A stretch of 64,000 nt of DNA. Origin: Acetobacter estunensis (GTDB lineage Bacteria > Pseudomonadota > Alphaproteobacteria > Acetobacterales > Acetobacteraceae). The notes beneath the pieces are model-generated. The model ran no database searches. It was not told where the DNA came from and saw only the letters and a program-made list of their open reading frames with translations. The stretch spans positions 53,595 to 117,594 of the forward strand of contig NZ_WOTH01000007.1 in NCBI RefSeq assembly GCF_011516945.1, given 5' to 3'. This document shows positions 1-9,499 of this stretch, piece after piece (position 1 is the stretch's first letter; the number at the start of each line of letters is the position of its first letter). The position numbers were made by a program, and so were the translations under genes.

Positions 1-568
1 CGAAAATCAAATGCCCAGTGTAAAATGTTGGAACAAGTTGGGATTCTGGGACGATTTCAGCAATCTTGTGGGCATGAATATTGTCGATGTGGTCTCCTGG
101 ATCATAGGGAATGAAGATTTTACCTTGGACTTGTGAAGCCCGGAGGCCCATGCCTTCCATGCCGGGGCGTAAATTGTTGTCCACATAATGCTGCGGGATC
201 TCGATTTCTGCGGGATCAAGAGACCATTTGGGAACAGCAGCGAGTACAGCGTCTGCGTTCAGACGACGTGAAAACGCCAGAGCGGCGTAAGCGCCCATGG
301 AAAAACCGATCAGAATGATCTGTCAGTAAGGGCGACTGAGCGTGGTGATGAGTGAGAGGACATACTCGGTATCGGACGACAAATACCAATGATCGACTTT
401 GCTGGTAACACCGATGGCACTGATATTGTTTTTCTGGAAAGGATGTTCGGCAAAGAAAGTCTGGGTCGCGATATGAGTGCGATGCGCGCCCTGAAAGGTA
501 ATGACAACATAATCTGTCGTACCGTTGGCATGATGGACGACCAGTTCTTCGCCTTCATACACGATCAT
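1..568 (-). pseudogene. Alpha/beta-hydrolase-like gene with in-frame stop, cut by window edge
   Basis: Reading the minus strand from the ATG at 566-568 gives an 81-codon ORF that stops at a TGA at 323-325. The same frame then continues without any frameshift to base 1. Directly after the stop it reads IILIGFSMGAYAAL, a nucleophile-elbow motif (G-x-S-x-G) of alpha/beta hydrolases, and later a PGDHID segment that could hold the catalytic Asp/His region. The two halves therefore make one protein of at least 189 codons split by a single nonsense codon. The nucleophile lies in the downstream half, so the 81-aa upstream peptide cannot be an enzyme. The substrate is unknown. A sequencing error or readthrough could restore it. 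Confidence 0.7.
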
Positions 569-737
569 AATATATGTGCCTCAACACGTGTAAACGCAAA
601 CAGGAGAGATTTTCTTTTCTCTATTGGTGTGTTCTTTATTTGATTTTGTTATGCGTATTGAATGAATAAAACGTCAAATTAAGCATCAATAGGTTCTGGA
701 AATAGTTTGTCGTAAAGAGAGCGGTTTGACAGAAGGA

Positions 738-766
738 AGAAAAACAAAAGGGGGCACGAAGCCCCC
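738..766 (-). terminator. Intrinsic terminator of the 772-1491 gene
   Basis: The stem GGGGGC (750-755) pairs with GCCCCC (761-766) around a 5-nt loop. On the minus strand it is followed by a T-rich run (bases 749 down to about 738). It sits 6 bases past the stop of the minus-strand gene. Confidence 0.85.
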
Positions 767-771
767 ATTTT

Positions 772-1491
772 TCAGCGCGCTTCCGCCGACGCTGCGGATG
801 GAATGAAGTCATAACCCGGCGAACCCGGTGGTGGTCCGGGTGGAGGGACATCATCGGCAGCCAGAGAGGACAACTGTGCCGCGCTTGGGCCAACCTGATG
901 GGCGTAGATGGAGGTTCCGAATTCACCTGTGGAGCCGGGGCCTGCTGCAAAGATCGTTGTTCCCGGCCGAAGCTGTGGCAACAGACGGGTGGCGGCACGG
1001 CTGGGCATCTGCACGACCGTCCGATCTTTGAGAATGACACCAGCGGGCACGCCGTGAACATCGTAGAGCGTTTGCGCCACGATCCCGTGAACCATAATGT
1101 CCGGCCCCGTGACCATTTCGGGCGCATGCTGCGGCATGGTGATGCCTGTGTCTTCCGCCCGCTTGCCACGCGGACCTGCGAGCGTATAGGCGCGGATCAG
1201 CGGAAGCTGGCGACCTTTCAGGCCGGTGCCGGTCAGACGCTCGCCCGGTTTGACGATTTTGGAGACATCCCACGCCAGATCGGGTGAGACCAACACTTCC
1301 GTGCCATCGGTGAACAGCACGCCACTGACGCCGCCTGCCGGGGAGGGAAGATATTGCGCAACCGTTCCGCTGAAAGAGGGCAGCATGGACACATCATAGA
1401 CCGAGACGGTCGGTGGCGAGCCTGCGGCGAAAGCTGGGGTGATCGTAGCCGTACCGAAGGCTACGACTGCAAGACGAAGAAACTGACGCAT
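772..1491 (-). CDS. Exported protein of unknown function
   Basis: A 239-aa protein with a clear Sec signal peptide: a short basic start (MRQF), a hydrophobic core to about residue 20 and a probable cleavage after AFA. The mature part is beta-rich with no motif I recognise, and it ends in a Pro/Gly-rich tail (PPPGPPPG near residue 220). The start at 1491 was chosen because the signal peptide begins there; the reading frame stays open up to 1569. It follows purH on the same strand after 114 bases and may be cotranscribed with it. It is probably periplasmic or outer-membrane associated. Function is not recognised. Confidence 0.75.
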   Translation of the reverse strand: MRQFLRLAVVAFGTATITPAFAAGSPPTVSVYDVSMLPSFSGTVAQYLPSPAGGVSGVLFTDGTEVLVSPDLAWDVSKIVKPGERLTGTGLKGRQLPLIRAYTLAGPRGKRAEDTGITMPQHAPEMVTGPDIMVHGIVAQTLYDVHGVPAGVILKDRTVVQMPSRAATRLLPQLRPGTTIFAAGPGSTGEFGTSIYAHQVGPSAAQLSSLAADDVPPPGPPPGSPGYDFIPSAASAEAR

Positions 1492-1605
1492 GACCGATCC
1501 ATCATTGGCTACGCCCATCTGGAGGGGGAATAGCGGGCAGAATACGCAAGTGTGTCCCGACAACGCCACGAGTGGCGCGTCGGGGCAAGTGGGTCTGTGT
1601 GCGGA

Positions 1606-3186
1606 TCAGTGCCGGAAGTGGCGCATACCGGTGAAGACCATGGCGATTCCGGCCTTGTCGGCGGCGGCGATCACTTCATCGTCGCGGATGGAGCCTCCGG
1701 GCTGAATGACGGCGGTGGCACCGGCTTCGACCAGCGTTTCGAGACCGTCCGCAAAGGGGAAGAACGCATCGGAAGCGGCGACGCTGCCGCGCGTTAGAGG
1801 CTCGCTCTGACCGCAGGCACGAGCGGCCTCGGCGCTCTTGCTGACGGCGATGCGTGCGGAATCCACACGGCTCATCTGACCGGCGCCAATGCCCACCGTC
1901 GCGCCATCCTTGGCGTAGACGATGGCGTTGGATTTGACGTGCTTGGCCACCCGGAAGGCGAACATCAGGTCGCGCAATTCTGCTGGAGTGGGTGCGCGTT
2001 TGGTCACGACCTTGAGGGAGGATTCCTCGACGCGGCCATTATCTCGGGTCTGGGCGAGGAAACCACCGGCGAGTGAGCGCACGATCACCCCGCCTGCGGT
2101 CGGGTCAGGAAGTTCACCCGTGAGCAGAAGACGCAGATTTTTCTTGGCGGCGAGGACGGCCTTGGCGGCGTTGGTGGCGTCGGGTGCGACGATCACTTCC
2201 GTAAAAATGGTCGCGATCTTTTTCGCCGTTTCCTCGTCCAGTGTGCCGTTCAGGGCCACGATGCCTCCGAAAGCCGAGACCGGATCGCAGCGCAAAGCGT
2301 GATCCCAAGCCGAGGAAAGGCTGTTGGCTGTCGCCACGCCGCAAGGGTTGGCGTGTTTGACGATGACGACAGCCGGATCGGTGAATTCCGCCACCGCCTC
2401 GAACGCGGCGTCCGTGTCGTTGAGGTTGTTGTAGGAAAGAGCCTTGCCCTGAATCTGACGCGCAGTGGCCACGCCGGGACGGGTACTGCCATCGGTGTAG
2501 AAGGCGGCCTTCTGGTGCGGGTTCTCGCCATAACGCAGCTCTTCGCGGCGCTGACCGGCGAGCGTGAAGCGCTCGGGAAGCAGATCGCCACGTTTCTGGG
2601 CGAACCATGTTGCAATCGCGGCATCGTAGGCTGCCGTGCGGGCATAGGCAGCACCTGCCAGTGCGCGGCGAGCTTCCAGAGTGGTGCCTCCTGCCTTCAA
2701 GGCGTCGATGACGCTGTCATATTGCGCCGGGTCCGTCAGGATCGTGACGTGGGGATGATTTTTGGCAGCGGCGCGGATCAGCGCCGGTCCGCCGATGTCG
2801 ATGTTCTCGATACAATCCTCGTCACCCGCGCCGGAGGCGACTGTGGCTTCAAACGGGTAGAGATTGACCGCTACCAGATCAATGGGCGCGATCTTGTGCT
2901 CTTCCATCTGGGCAACATGCGCGGGGAGATCACGGCGTCCAAGGATGCCACCATGGATATGCGGCACCAATGTCTTGACGCGCCCATCGAGGATTTCGGG
3001 AAAGCCTGTGTGATCGGACACTTCCGTGACCGGCAGTCCGGCATCGCGCAAAGCCTTGGCTGAACCGCCTGTGGAGAGCAGTTCCGCGCCCTGAGCGACC
3101 AGCGCGCGACCGAGTTCGATCAGTCCGGTTTTGTCCGAGACGGAGAGAAGGGCGCGGCGCACGGGCTGCAGGGAGGGCTGGCTCAT
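1606..3186 (-). CDS. purH: Bifunctional AICAR transformylase / IMP cyclohydrolase
   Basis: 526 aa, the usual PurH length. It catalyses the last two steps of purine synthesis: formylation of AICAR with 10-formyl-THF, then ring closure to IMP. The N-terminal MGS-like cyclohydrolase domain is recognisable by LLSVSDKTG near residue 14 and a TGGSAKAL segment near residue 40. The C-terminal transformylase domain carries the KHANPCG signature near residue 265. The gene stands alone on the minus strand, upstream of an exported protein. It is cytoplasmic. purA, which consumes IMP, lies about 20 kb away in the window. Confidence 0.97.
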   Translation of the reverse strand: MSQPSLQPVRRALLSVSDKTGLIELGRALVAQGAELLSTGGSAKALRDAGLPVTEVSDHTGFPEILDGRVKTLVPHIHGGILGRRDLPAHVAQMEEHKIAPIDLVAVNLYPFEATVASGAGDEDCIENIDIGGPALIRAAAKNHPHVTILTDPAQYDSVIDALKAGGTTLEARRALAGAAYARTAAYDAAIATWFAQKRGDLLPERFTLAGQRREELRYGENPHQKAAFYTDGSTRPGVATARQIQGKALSYNNLNDTDAAFEAVAEFTDPAVVIVKHANPCGVATANSLSSAWDHALRCDPVSAFGGIVALNGTLDEETAKKIATIFTEVIVAPDATNAAKAVLAAKKNLRLLLTGELPDPTAGGVIVRSLAGGFLAQTRDNGRVEESSLKVVTKRAPTPAELRDLMFAFRVAKHVKSNAIVYAKDGATVGIGAGQMSRVDSARIAVSKSAEAARACGQSEPLTRGSVAASDAFFPFADGLETLVEAGATAVIQPGGSIRDDEVIAAADKAGIAMVFTGMRHFRH

Positions 3187-3306
3187 TGGGAAAGCTCTTT
3201 CGATACGCAGGGAATGTGACGGCGGTTGCGTGACCGGAGATCGCCGGAAGTGGCGGTCATCCGCCGCTCAATAGCGCTGCGGCGTCCTTGCGACAACAGC
3301 CGGAAA

Positions 3307-3338
3307 GAAGAAGGGCGCAGACCGTTCGATCCGCGCCC
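3307..3338 (-). terminator. Terminator of the aroQ-accB-accC operon
   Basis: GGGCGC (3313-3318) pairs with GCGCCC (3333-3338). On the minus strand the hairpin is followed by TTCTTCTTTCC. It lies just past the accC stop. Confidence 0.8.
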
Positions 3339-3346
3339 TCTGTGGC

Positions 3347-4690
3347 TCATGTGTTACGTGCGGTGAAGTTTTCTAGCCAATGGATGGTGTAGTCTCCTCG
3401 CTGGAATTCCGGATCGGCCAGAATGCGCCGGTGGAGCGGGATGACGGTCTTCACACCTTCGACCACGATTTCATCAAGTGCGCGCTGCATGCGGGCGATG
3501 GCCGCTGCACGGGTGGGAGCATGGACGATCAGTTTGGCGATCATGCTGTCGTAGAATGGCGGCACGCGGTAGCCCGAATACAGCGCGCTATCGACACGAA
3601 CCCCGAGCCCACCCGGCGCATGGAACACGTCCACGGTGCCGGGGCAGGGGATGAAGGTGTCCGGGTCTTCCGCGTTGATACGGCATTCGATCGCGTGACC
3701 GGAGAAGGTGATGTCGGACTGGCCGTAACCCAGTTTCTCGCCGGCAGCGATTCGGATCTGCTCGCGCACGAGATCCACGTCGCTCACCATTTCCGTGACG
3801 GGGTGTTCCACCTGAAGACGGGTGTTCATCTCAATGAAGCAGAATTGACCGTCCTGATAAAGGAACTCCAGCGTGCCCGCGTTGCGGTAGCCCATTTTGG
3901 AGAGGGCCGCTGTGGCTGTCGCACCGATGGCGTCGCGTTCCTCGACGGAGAGAACGGGCGAGCCTGCTTCTTCCAGCAGCTTCTGGTGGCGGCGTTGGAG
4001 CGAGCAGTCACGTTCACCGAAATGCACGACATTGCCGTACATGTCGCCGAGAATCTGAAGCTCGATATGACGCGGGCGATCGAGATATTTTTCCAGATAG
4101 ACCGCGTCGTTACCGAAAGCCGCCAGCGCTTCCGTGCGGGCAACGCTCCACGCTTCCGCCAGTTCGCCCTCGCTATGGGCCACCTTCATGCCGCGACCAC
4201 CGCCACCGGCGGCGGCCTTGATGAGCACGGGATACCCCACACGAGCCGCGACTTCGCGGGCCTCATCGATATTGGCGAGTTCTCCGTCCGATCCGGGAAC
4301 CAGCGGCACGCCAAGAGCCTCCATCGTGGTCTTGGCCGTAATCTTGTCGCCCATGGTGCGGATGTGTTCCGCGGTTGGGCCGATGAAGGCCAGACCGTGC
4401 GCTTCCACCGTCTCGGCGAAATCCGCGTTTTCGGAGAGGAAGCCATAGCCCGGATGGATGGCTTCCGCGCCGGTGATGGTGGCGGCGGAGAGGATCGCGG
4501 CCACGTTAAGATAGGACTCGCGGGCTGCGGGCGGGCCGATGCATACGGCCTCGTCCGCGAGGCGCACATGCATGGCGTCCGCGTCGGCCGTGGAGTGCAC
4601 GGCGACGGTGCGGATGCCCATTTCACGGCAGGCGCGGAGCACCCGCAGGGCGATTTCGCCGCGATTGGCGATGAGGATCTTGGAAAACAT
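3347..4690 (-). CDS. accC: Acetyl-CoA carboxylase, biotin carboxylase subunit
   Basis: 447 aa, as expected for AccC. It carboxylates biotin on AccB using ATP and bicarbonate, the first half-reaction of malonyl-CoA formation. Visible features are the N-terminal [11 protein letters not shown] motif, the ATP-grasp glycine loop GGGGRGMK near residue 163 and the catalytic-site block [14 protein letters not shown] near residue 288. The accB stop overlaps the start in TGATG, so either GTG at 4693 or ATG at 4690 could be used; I chose ATG. It is the last gene of the aroQ-accB-accC operon. Confidence 0.97.
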   Translation of the reverse strand: MFSKILIANRGEIALRVLRACREMGIRTVAVHSTADADAMHVRLADEAVCIGPPAARESYLNVAAILSAATITGAEAIHPGYGFLSENADFAETVEAHGLAFIGPTAEHIRTMGDKITAKTTMEALGVPLVPGSDGELANIDEAREVAARVGYPVLIKAAAGGGGRGMKVAHSEGELAEAWSVARTEALAAFGNDAVYLEKYLDRPRHIELQILGDMYGNVVHFGERDCSLQRRHQKLLEEAGSPVLSVEERDAIGATATAALSKMGYRNAGTLEFLYQDGQFCFIEMNTRLQVEHPVTEMVSDVDLVREQIRIAAGEKLGYGQSDITFSGHAIECRINAEDPDTFIPCPGTVDVFHAPGGLGVRVDSALYSGYRVPPFYDSMIAKLIVHAPTRAAAIARMQRALDEIVVEGVKTVIPLHRRILADPEFQRGDYTIHWLENFTARNT

Positions 4691-5142
4691 CACTCAACAA
4701 TGACGAGAGGTTGACCGAACTCGACCGGATCGCCGGAGGCCACGAGAATCTGCTTCACGGTGCCGGCTTTGGGCGCTTTGATCTGGTTGAAGGTCTTCAT
4801 TGCCTCGATCAGCATCAGGGTCTGACCGGCAGTCACGCTCTGGCCTTCCGTTACGAACGGCGGAGACGATGGATCGGGTGCCAGATAGGCCACACCGACC
4901 ATCGGACTGTTCACGGCGCCGGGGTGGCGCGACAGGTCCGCAGGTGCGGCCGCCACGGGCGGGGTTGCAACAGGGGCTGCGACTACAGCCTGCGGAGCGG
5001 GTGCTACGGCGGCGGTGGAGACGGCCCGCACGACGCGGATACGGCTGTCCTTCTCGGCGATTTCGATCTCGGTCAGACCGGTGTCCGTCAGGATGTCGGC
5101 GAGTGCCCGTATGGCATCTGCGTCTACGAGCAGTCGGCTCAT
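4690..5142 (-). CDS. accB: Acetyl-CoA carboxylase, biotin carboxyl carrier protein
   Basis: 150 aa. The C-terminal biotinyl domain contains the EAMKTF motif with the biotin-accepting Lys116. Residues about 42-70 form an Ala/Pro-rich flexible linker, as in other AccB proteins. The N-terminal part resembles the AccB dimerisation region. The start ATG at 5140-5142 overlaps the aroQ stop (ATGA), so translation is probably coupled. The frame stays open upstream to 5400, but that extension only shadows aroQ. Confidence 0.96.
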   Translation of the reverse strand: MSRLLVDADAIRALADILTDTGLTEIEIAEKDSRIRVVRAVSTAAVAPAPQAVVAAPVATPPVAAAPADLSRHPGAVNSPMVGVAYLAPDPSSPPFVTEGQSVTAGQTLMLIEAMKTFNQIKAPKAGTVKQILVASGDPVEFGQPLVIVE

Positions 5143-5594
5143 TGCGTGTCCTCGTTGAGAATGATGTCGGCCATGGCCTGAAGTGCGAGGGCATAGCCCT
5201 GCACACCCAGACCGCAGATCACGCCGAGCGCGCCCTTCGACACATAAGAGTGGTGTCGGAACGACTCGCGGCGATGAATGTTGGAGATATGCACTTCGAT
5301 CACGGGCAGATCGACGGCCAGCAGGGCATCGAGCAGCGCGATGGAGGTGTGGGAATAGCCGGCGGGATTGATGATGATGCCCTGCGCCCGGCCTCGGCAT
5401 TCCTGCACCCAGGAAATCAGTTCACCCTCACCGTTGGTCTGGCGGAAGTCGATGCCGACTTCCAGCTTCTCGGCCACCTGCGCGCACAACTGCTCGACAT
5501 CGTCGAGCGTCGTTGTGCCGTAGACTTCCGGTTGGCGCAGACCGAGCATGTTGAGGTTGGGGCCGTTGAGAACGGCAATCAGCGGAAGATCCAT
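5139..5594 (-). CDS. aroQ: 3-dehydroquinate dehydratase, type II
   Basis: 151 aa, the standard size of the dodecameric type II enzyme that converts 3-dehydroquinate to 3-dehydroshikimate in the shikimate pathway. Signature motifs are NGPNLNMLG near residue 10, the catalytic Tyr25 in PEVYG, NPAGYSHTS near residue 75 and HISNIHRRE near residue 101. It is the first gene of the aroQ-accB-accC operon, an arrangement common in bacteria. The upstream 160 bases are shared with the divergent rlpA-like gene and should hold both promoters. Confidence 0.96.
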   Translation of the reverse strand: MDLPLIAVLNGPNLNMLGLRQPEVYGTTTLDDVEQLCAQVAEKLEVGIDFRQTNGEGELISWVQECRGRAQGIIINPAGYSHTSIALLDALLAVDLPVIEVHISNIHRRESFRHHSYVSKGALGVICGLGVQGYALALQAMADIILNEDTQ

Positions 5595-5755
5595 GATGGC
5601 GGGCCGTTAGCACGACCGGAGGATGGCTCCAAGTGTCGTGTGATGAAATGATGTCAGTCGTGCAAGGTGTTACGGAGTGTTTCTGTCCGTTATTTGCCTT
5701 TTGTTTGCCATGATCGTCTAATGAATGGGACTGTAAACAGCAGTGGGATGAACGG

Positions 5756-6286
5756 GTGAGCTTTTTGCGAAGAATGTGGGTTTCAGGATTCGCTGTGGCT
5801 GCCATGCTGGGATGCGGTGGTGCCGCCGTCGAGGCACAGGCTGCTGAAACCAGCACGATGGATACTTCCTCCACGCTTTCTTCGCATACATCATGGGCGG
5901 CATCCGTTCGCGCAGCACTTACCCGGCGGGCCGAAGGTGTCGCCACCATGACCCGGCGTGTTCAGCATGGGATGGCCAGTTGGTACGGCGGGCGATTCGC
6001 GCATCGGCGCACAGCATCGGGCAACCGTTTCGATCCCACAGAGCTTACGGCCGCCCATCCGTCGGCACCTCTTGGTTCACGACTGCTGGTTCGGTCGGAA
6101 GATACGGGACGAGCGGTTGTCGTGACGGTGCGGGACCGTGGGCCTTATTCGCATGGCCGCATCATCGATCTTTCCCATGCCGCGGCGGAGCAACTTGGCA
6201 TGCTGCACAGTGGGGTCGCGCATGTGAGCGTGCATCCTTTGACGGAAAGTGAGGCCGTCGAAGTGGCTGAGGCGCCGGAGCGCTGA
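5756..6286 (+). CDS. RlpA-like septal ring lytic transglycosylase domain protein
   Basis: 176 aa. The N-terminus has a hydrophobic segment with a small-residue stretch (MLGCGGAA) that looks like a signal peptide, possibly a lipoprotein signal at Cys20. Residues about 72-160 form the double-psi beta-barrel of RlpA: GMASWYGGRFAHRRTASG, then LGSRLLV and VTVRDRGPYSHGRIIDLS. RlpA proteins cut or bind denuded glycan strands at the division septum. There is no C-terminal SPOR domain. Start is GTG at 5756; an ATG at 5774 is also possible. It converges with the yihY-like gene. Confidence 0.88.
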   Translation: MSFLRRMWVSGFAVAAMLGCGGAAVEAQAAETSTMDTSSTLSSHTSWAASVRAALTRRAEGVATMTRRVQHGMASWYGGRFAHRRTASGNRFDPTELTAAHPSAPLGSRLLVRSEDTGRAVVVTVRDRGPYSHGRIIDLSHAAAEQLGMLHSGVAHVSVHPLTESEAVEVAEAPER

Positions 6287-6298
6287 AGCGCGCTTCAG
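6283..6298. other. 16-bp perfect palindrome containing both stop codons of a convergent pair
   Basis: CTGAAGCGCGCTTCAG at 6283-6298 is fully self-complementary. Its two arms carry the TGA stop of the rlpA-like gene (6284-6286) and, on the other strand, the TGA of the yihY-like gene (6295-6297). It may act as a compact bidirectional transcription end, although no T-run follows. Confidence 0.5.
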
Positions 6299-7287
6299 AC
6301 GTGCAGGATTTCTCGTTTGACGCCTTTGGCTAGAGCTTCGATTTCCGCGTTGAATTCCGCTCCCAGTAATACCACCCACGCGCTGACGAAAAACCACATC
6401 ATGATGGCGACGACCGCTCCCAGAGGGCCGTAGGTCGAGCCGTAGCTCGCGATGTTGGCGACATAATACGAAAAACCCGACGCTGCGGCGAGCCAGATGA
6501 CCGTGGCGGTGATCGCACCCGGCACGACCCACCGCCATTCGGTGTGGTGGCCGCACGGGCCGAAGCGGTAGAGAATCATATAAGCGAAGACCATCAGCAC
6601 CGACATGATGCTGAGGCCGGCCATGCGGATGGCCAACTCCATTGACCCCGGCGGCGGTTCCACATGCAGCAGGATCGGGAGATAGGCAAACAGGATCGGC
6701 ACGGCGACCATGAACGCAAGTCCGAGGCACGCTTCCAGCGTGGCGGCCAAGGTCAGTGTCATCGCAAGTGCCTGAAACTTCACGAAATTACGGGTCTCGG
6801 TCTTTCCGTAGGCAATGTTGAGCGCCGAGAGAATGGATTTGATGCTCGCAGAAGCTGACCACAAGGCAATCGTTGTGGCGATGGCCAGATTGAAGGTCAG
6901 GGAGCTGTGGGAGACAGAGACAAGCTGCTGCACCCGTTCCTGAATGATGGTGTAGGCCGCGGGCGGCAGAAGGTTGCGCAACGTTTCCAGTTGCGGACCG
7001 ACGCTCTGCACATCGAACGCCAGACCATAGATCGAGATCAATGTGCTGATGGCGGGGAAAAGCGCCAGCGTGGCGTAGAACGCGCAGCCAGCGGCCACCA
7101 GTGTCGTCGGTCCCGCGATGAGGGCCCCGATTGTGGAGCGACATACAGCCCGCCAGTCAGCTGCTGTGAGCTGCTGGGGAGAGGTCAGGCGACGCTCAGT
7201 CGCGTTTTTGGAAACGTCGGCATGCTTGCCATTCTCCATATTGAGAGTGGGGGGCGTGGTGGGGGCGTTTGACAAGGATGAGCTCAT
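6295..7287 (-). CDS. YihY/BrkB family inner-membrane protein
   Basis: 330 aa. After a hydrophilic N-terminal stretch of about 50 residues come around six hydrophobic segments. It has hallmarks of the YihY/virulence factor BrkB family: GPTTLVAAGCAFYATLALFP near the first membrane helix and a C-terminal block ending in GAEFNAEIE. Members are polytopic inner-membrane proteins of unclear transport or structural role; the old name RNase BN is a misassignment. The start at 7287 was chosen because upstream residues look random, although the frame is open to 7398. Confidence 0.85.
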   Translation of the reverse strand: MSSSLSNAPTTPPTLNMENGKHADVSKNATERRLTSPQQLTAADWRAVCRSTIGALIAGPTTLVAAGCAFYATLALFPAISTLISIYGLAFDVQSVGPQLETLRNLLPPAAYTIIQERVQQLVSVSHSSLTFNLAIATTIALWSASASIKSILSALNIAYGKTETRNFVKFQALAMTLTLAATLEACLGLAFMVAVPILFAYLPILLHVEPPPGSMELAIRMAGLSIMSVLMVFAYMILYRFGPCGHHTEWRWVVPGAITATVIWLAAASGFSYYVANIASYGSTYGPLGAVVAIMMWFFVSAWVVLLGAEFNAEIEALAKGVKREILHV

Positions 7288-7399
7288 CTCGGTCGGAACC
7301 TCGGGAACGATGGGTGCGTCTCGGGGGAACCTGACGCCGGACGGGCCATGAGGAATTTCGGCCACAAATTGCACAAGCTGGGCGTAATGCCGGAGCATC

Positions 7400-7742
7400 A
7401 GGCCCTCTCGCTGTCCGGGAAAGGGACAGGGCAGGAGCGCGGTCTTGACCGCGTGATGGAGTGATAATGCACCGTCCTTAAAGGAAAGTGGTTCTGCAAT
7501 TCCACTCTTTTCGGTGCGATGAAAGTTTTCTGTTGCGTGAGTGTGTCTTCAGGAGCATAAGCGGCTCCCTACGCAGCAACGCACGTGCCACTGGCCCACT
7601 GAGGTTACGCAACGACGTCAAGCGTTCTGGCAACTGGGATCCCATGCGGGATTCAGTCTTGGTCGCTGGTCCGTTAGACCGTTTCGCAACACAGCCTGCC
7701 ATGGCTTTTCCTTTCTGGCAGGCGCAGAAGGTTTCAAGTGCG
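7400..7742 (+). promoter_or_regulatory. Long leader upstream of ornithine decarboxylase, candidate speF-type RNA
   Basis: About 340 bases with no convincing gene precede the decarboxylase. The frame of the enzyme stays open back to 7488, but the extra peptide is not like the family. The stretch holds several local inverted repeats, for example CTGTCC/GGACAG (7411-7429), the 8-bp palindrome GGGATCCC near 7640 and TGCCA/TGGCA near 7590-7630. Alphaproteobacterial decarboxylases of this family are known to carry a structured cis-acting RNA (Rfam speF). I infer one here from position and gene family only; I did not fold or match it. Confidence 0.4.
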
Positions 7743-8873
7743 ATGACTCCCAAAATCTCGCAGTTCCTCGCGGAGAAGCAGCCGGCTACACCCTGTCTTG
7801 TGGTGGATGTCGATGCTGTCGAAGAGCGGTATCGCGCGCTTCAGGCCGCTCTGCCGCTTGCCCGTATCTATTACGCCGTAAAGGCGAATCCTGCCCGTCC
7901 GATTCTGGATCGGCTCGTGTCGCTCGGCTCTTCATTTGACGCAGCGTCATGGGAAGAGATCGAAATGTGCCTTGATGCCGGTGCGCGCGGCGAAGACATT
8001 TCGTTCGGCAATACCGTCAAGAAAGTATCCGCTATCCGTTGCGCGTGGGAGGCGGGCGTGCGTCTGTTCGTCTTCGACTCTGAGGAAGAGCTGGACAAGA
8101 TCGCCCGTCATGCGCCGGGTTCGCGAGTGTATTGCCGCCTTCTGGTGGACAATTATGGCGCGGAATGGCCGCTGTCGCGCAAATTTGGCACCACGGTGGA
8201 AAGCGCGCGCGAACTGATGCTGCGTGCCCGTGATCTGGGTCTCGATCCCTACGGTCTGTCTTTTCATGTCGGCAGTCAGCAGATCGAGACGGACAGCTAC
8301 GAGATGGCGATCAGCCGGGTGGCAGCGCTTGTGAGCGATCTGTCCGCGGCAGGGCTGGACCTGCGCATGGTCAATCTGGGTGGCGGTTTTCCCATTCGCT
8401 ACCGTGAAGACGTGCCGGATATCGACACGTTCGGAGAGGCCATTTCGGTAGCGATGCGTAAGCATTTCGGCAACGCTTTGCCGGAGATGCTGGTCGAGCC
8501 GGGACGTTTCATCGCCGGTGCGGCAGGCGTCGTGTCGGCTGAAGTCGTGTTGGTGAGCAAGCGTGGCCGCGAGGACGGTCCGCGCTGGGTCTATCTCGAC
8601 ATCGGGCGTTTCGGCGGCCTTGCCGAGACGGAGGGCGAGGCCATCCGTTATGCCATCCGCACGGCGCGCGATGGGGAAGAGACGGGCCCGGTGGCGCTGG
8701 CTGGCCCTACCTGCGATGGCGCGGACATTCTCTATGAGCGTTCGCCCTACGCGTTGCCTCTGTCACTGGAATCCGGCGATCGTATCGAACTGCTCAATGC
8801 AGGCGCATATGTCTCAACCTATTGCTCGACCCGCTTCAATGGGTTCGCGCCACTGGCCGAGCATTACATCTGA
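7743..8873 (+). CDS. Fold-III PLP-dependent ornithine (lysine/ornithine) decarboxylase
   Basis: 376 aa, the length of the bacterial eukaryotic-type ornithine decarboxylases (alanine-racemase fold). They make putrescine from ornithine. The PLP-binding lysine is K47 in YAVKANP. HVGSQ near residue 177 and the glycine loop LGGGFPIRY near residue 215 bind PLP phosphate. The active-site Cys324 lies in GPTCDGADI, the signature separating ODC from diaminopimelate decarboxylase. ATG 7743 is preceded by AGAAGG at a sensible distance. Ornithine versus lysine preference cannot be settled from sequence alone. A long leader precedes it. Confidence 0.9.
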   Translation: MTPKISQFLAEKQPATPCLVVDVDAVEERYRALQAALPLARIYYAVKANPARPILDRLVSLGSSFDAASWEEIEMCLDAGARGEDISFGNTVKKVSAIRCAWEAGVRLFVFDSEEELDKIARHAPGSRVYCRLLVDNYGAEWPLSRKFGTTVESARELMLRARDLGLDPYGLSFHVGSQQIETDSYEMAISRVAALVSDLSAAGLDLRMVNLGGGFPIRYREDVPDIDTFGEAISVAMRKHFGNALPEMLVEPGRFIAGAAGVVSAEVVLVSKRGREDGPRWVYLDIGRFGGLAETEGEAIRYAIRTARDGEETGPVALAGPTCDGADILYERSPYALPLSLESGDRIELLNAGAYVSTYCSTRFNGFAPLAEHYI

Positions 8874-8880
8874 AACGAAA

Positions 8881-8906
8881 TGTCCCCTCCGGTATGGGAG
8901 GGGACA
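8881..8906 (+). terminator. Hairpin after ornithine decarboxylase
   Basis: A perfect 10-bp stem, TGTCCCCTCC (8881-8890) with GGAGGGGACA (8897-8906), and a 6-nt loop. It begins 8 bases past the decarboxylase stop. There is no clear T-run, so termination strength is uncertain. Confidence 0.65.
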
Positions 8907-8957
8907 TGTGCGGGATGGTGGCTTTTCGATCGCCGAAGGTCGGAATATGCTGCTCCT

Positions 8958-9488
8958 ATGACACGCATCGATACCTCTCGCCCTTTTCTGCCGGTCCGCA
9001 TCGCCGTGATGACGGTTTCGGACACGCGCACTCTCGAAACCGACACATCGGGACAGGCGTTGGTCGAGCGTATCGAAGGGGTCGGGCATGTCGTCGCTGC
9101 GCGAGCCATCGAGCGCGATGATGTCGAGGGCATCACGACGCGGTTGCTCGACTGGATTGCCGATCCTGAAATCGATGTGGTCATCACGAACGGCGGGACG
9201 GGTGTGACTGGACGCGACGTGACGCCGGAAGCGTTTGAGAAGGTGATCGAGAAGCGCATCGAAGGCTTCGGTGAACTGTTTCGGATGCTGTCGTACCAGA
9301 AGATCGGCACGTCCACGATTCAGTCACGGGCACTGGCAGGTGTGGCGGGCGGCACATATCTCTTCGCGCTGCCCGGCTCGACAGGGGCCGTGAAGGATGG
9401 ATGGGACGATATTCTCGTGTTCCAGCTCGATAACCGTCATCGTCCTTGCAACTTCGTAGAACTGATGCCGCGCCTGAAAGAACGATAA
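8958..9488 (+). CDS. moaB: Molybdenum cofactor biosynthesis protein B (MogA/MoaB family)
   Basis: 176 aa, the length of MoaB. The family binds molybdopterin, and members adenylylate it before molybdate insertion. Characteristic segments are MTVSDTRT near residue 18, [16 protein letters not shown] near residue 76 and [12 protein letters not shown] near residue 137. The start was set at 8958; the longer frame from 8880 only translates the hairpin region. It is followed by a DJ-1 protein 11 bases on and probably shares its mRNA. Acetic acid bacteria use Mo enzymes such as aldehyde dehydrogenases, which fits its presence. Confidence 0.93.
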   Translation: MTRIDTSRPFLPVRIAVMTVSDTRTLETDTSGQALVERIEGVGHVVAARAIERDDVEGITTRLLDWIADPEIDVVITNGGTGVTGRDVTPEAFEKVIEKRIEGFGELFRMLSYQKIGTSTIQSRALAGVAGGTYLFALPGSTGAVKDGWDDILVFQLDNRHRPCNFVELMPRLKER

Positions 9489-9499
9489 GGAGACCCACC

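Noticed and set aside
323..325. In-frame TGA as a selenocysteine codon
   Set aside because: Alpha/beta hydrolases of this kind have no Sec at this position, which lies before the nucleophile, and no downstream stem-loop with the right spacing was seen.
3380..4714. 444-codon plus-strand ORF opposite accC
   Set aside because: It is the antisense shadow of a certain gene; the protein is His/Gly/Asp-rich without known domains, as usual for high-GC codon shadows.
7488..7742. An 85-residue N-terminal extension of ornithine decarboxylase
   Set aside because: The family begins at MTPKI-type residues, a good ribosome site lies before 7743, and the extension has no conserved character.
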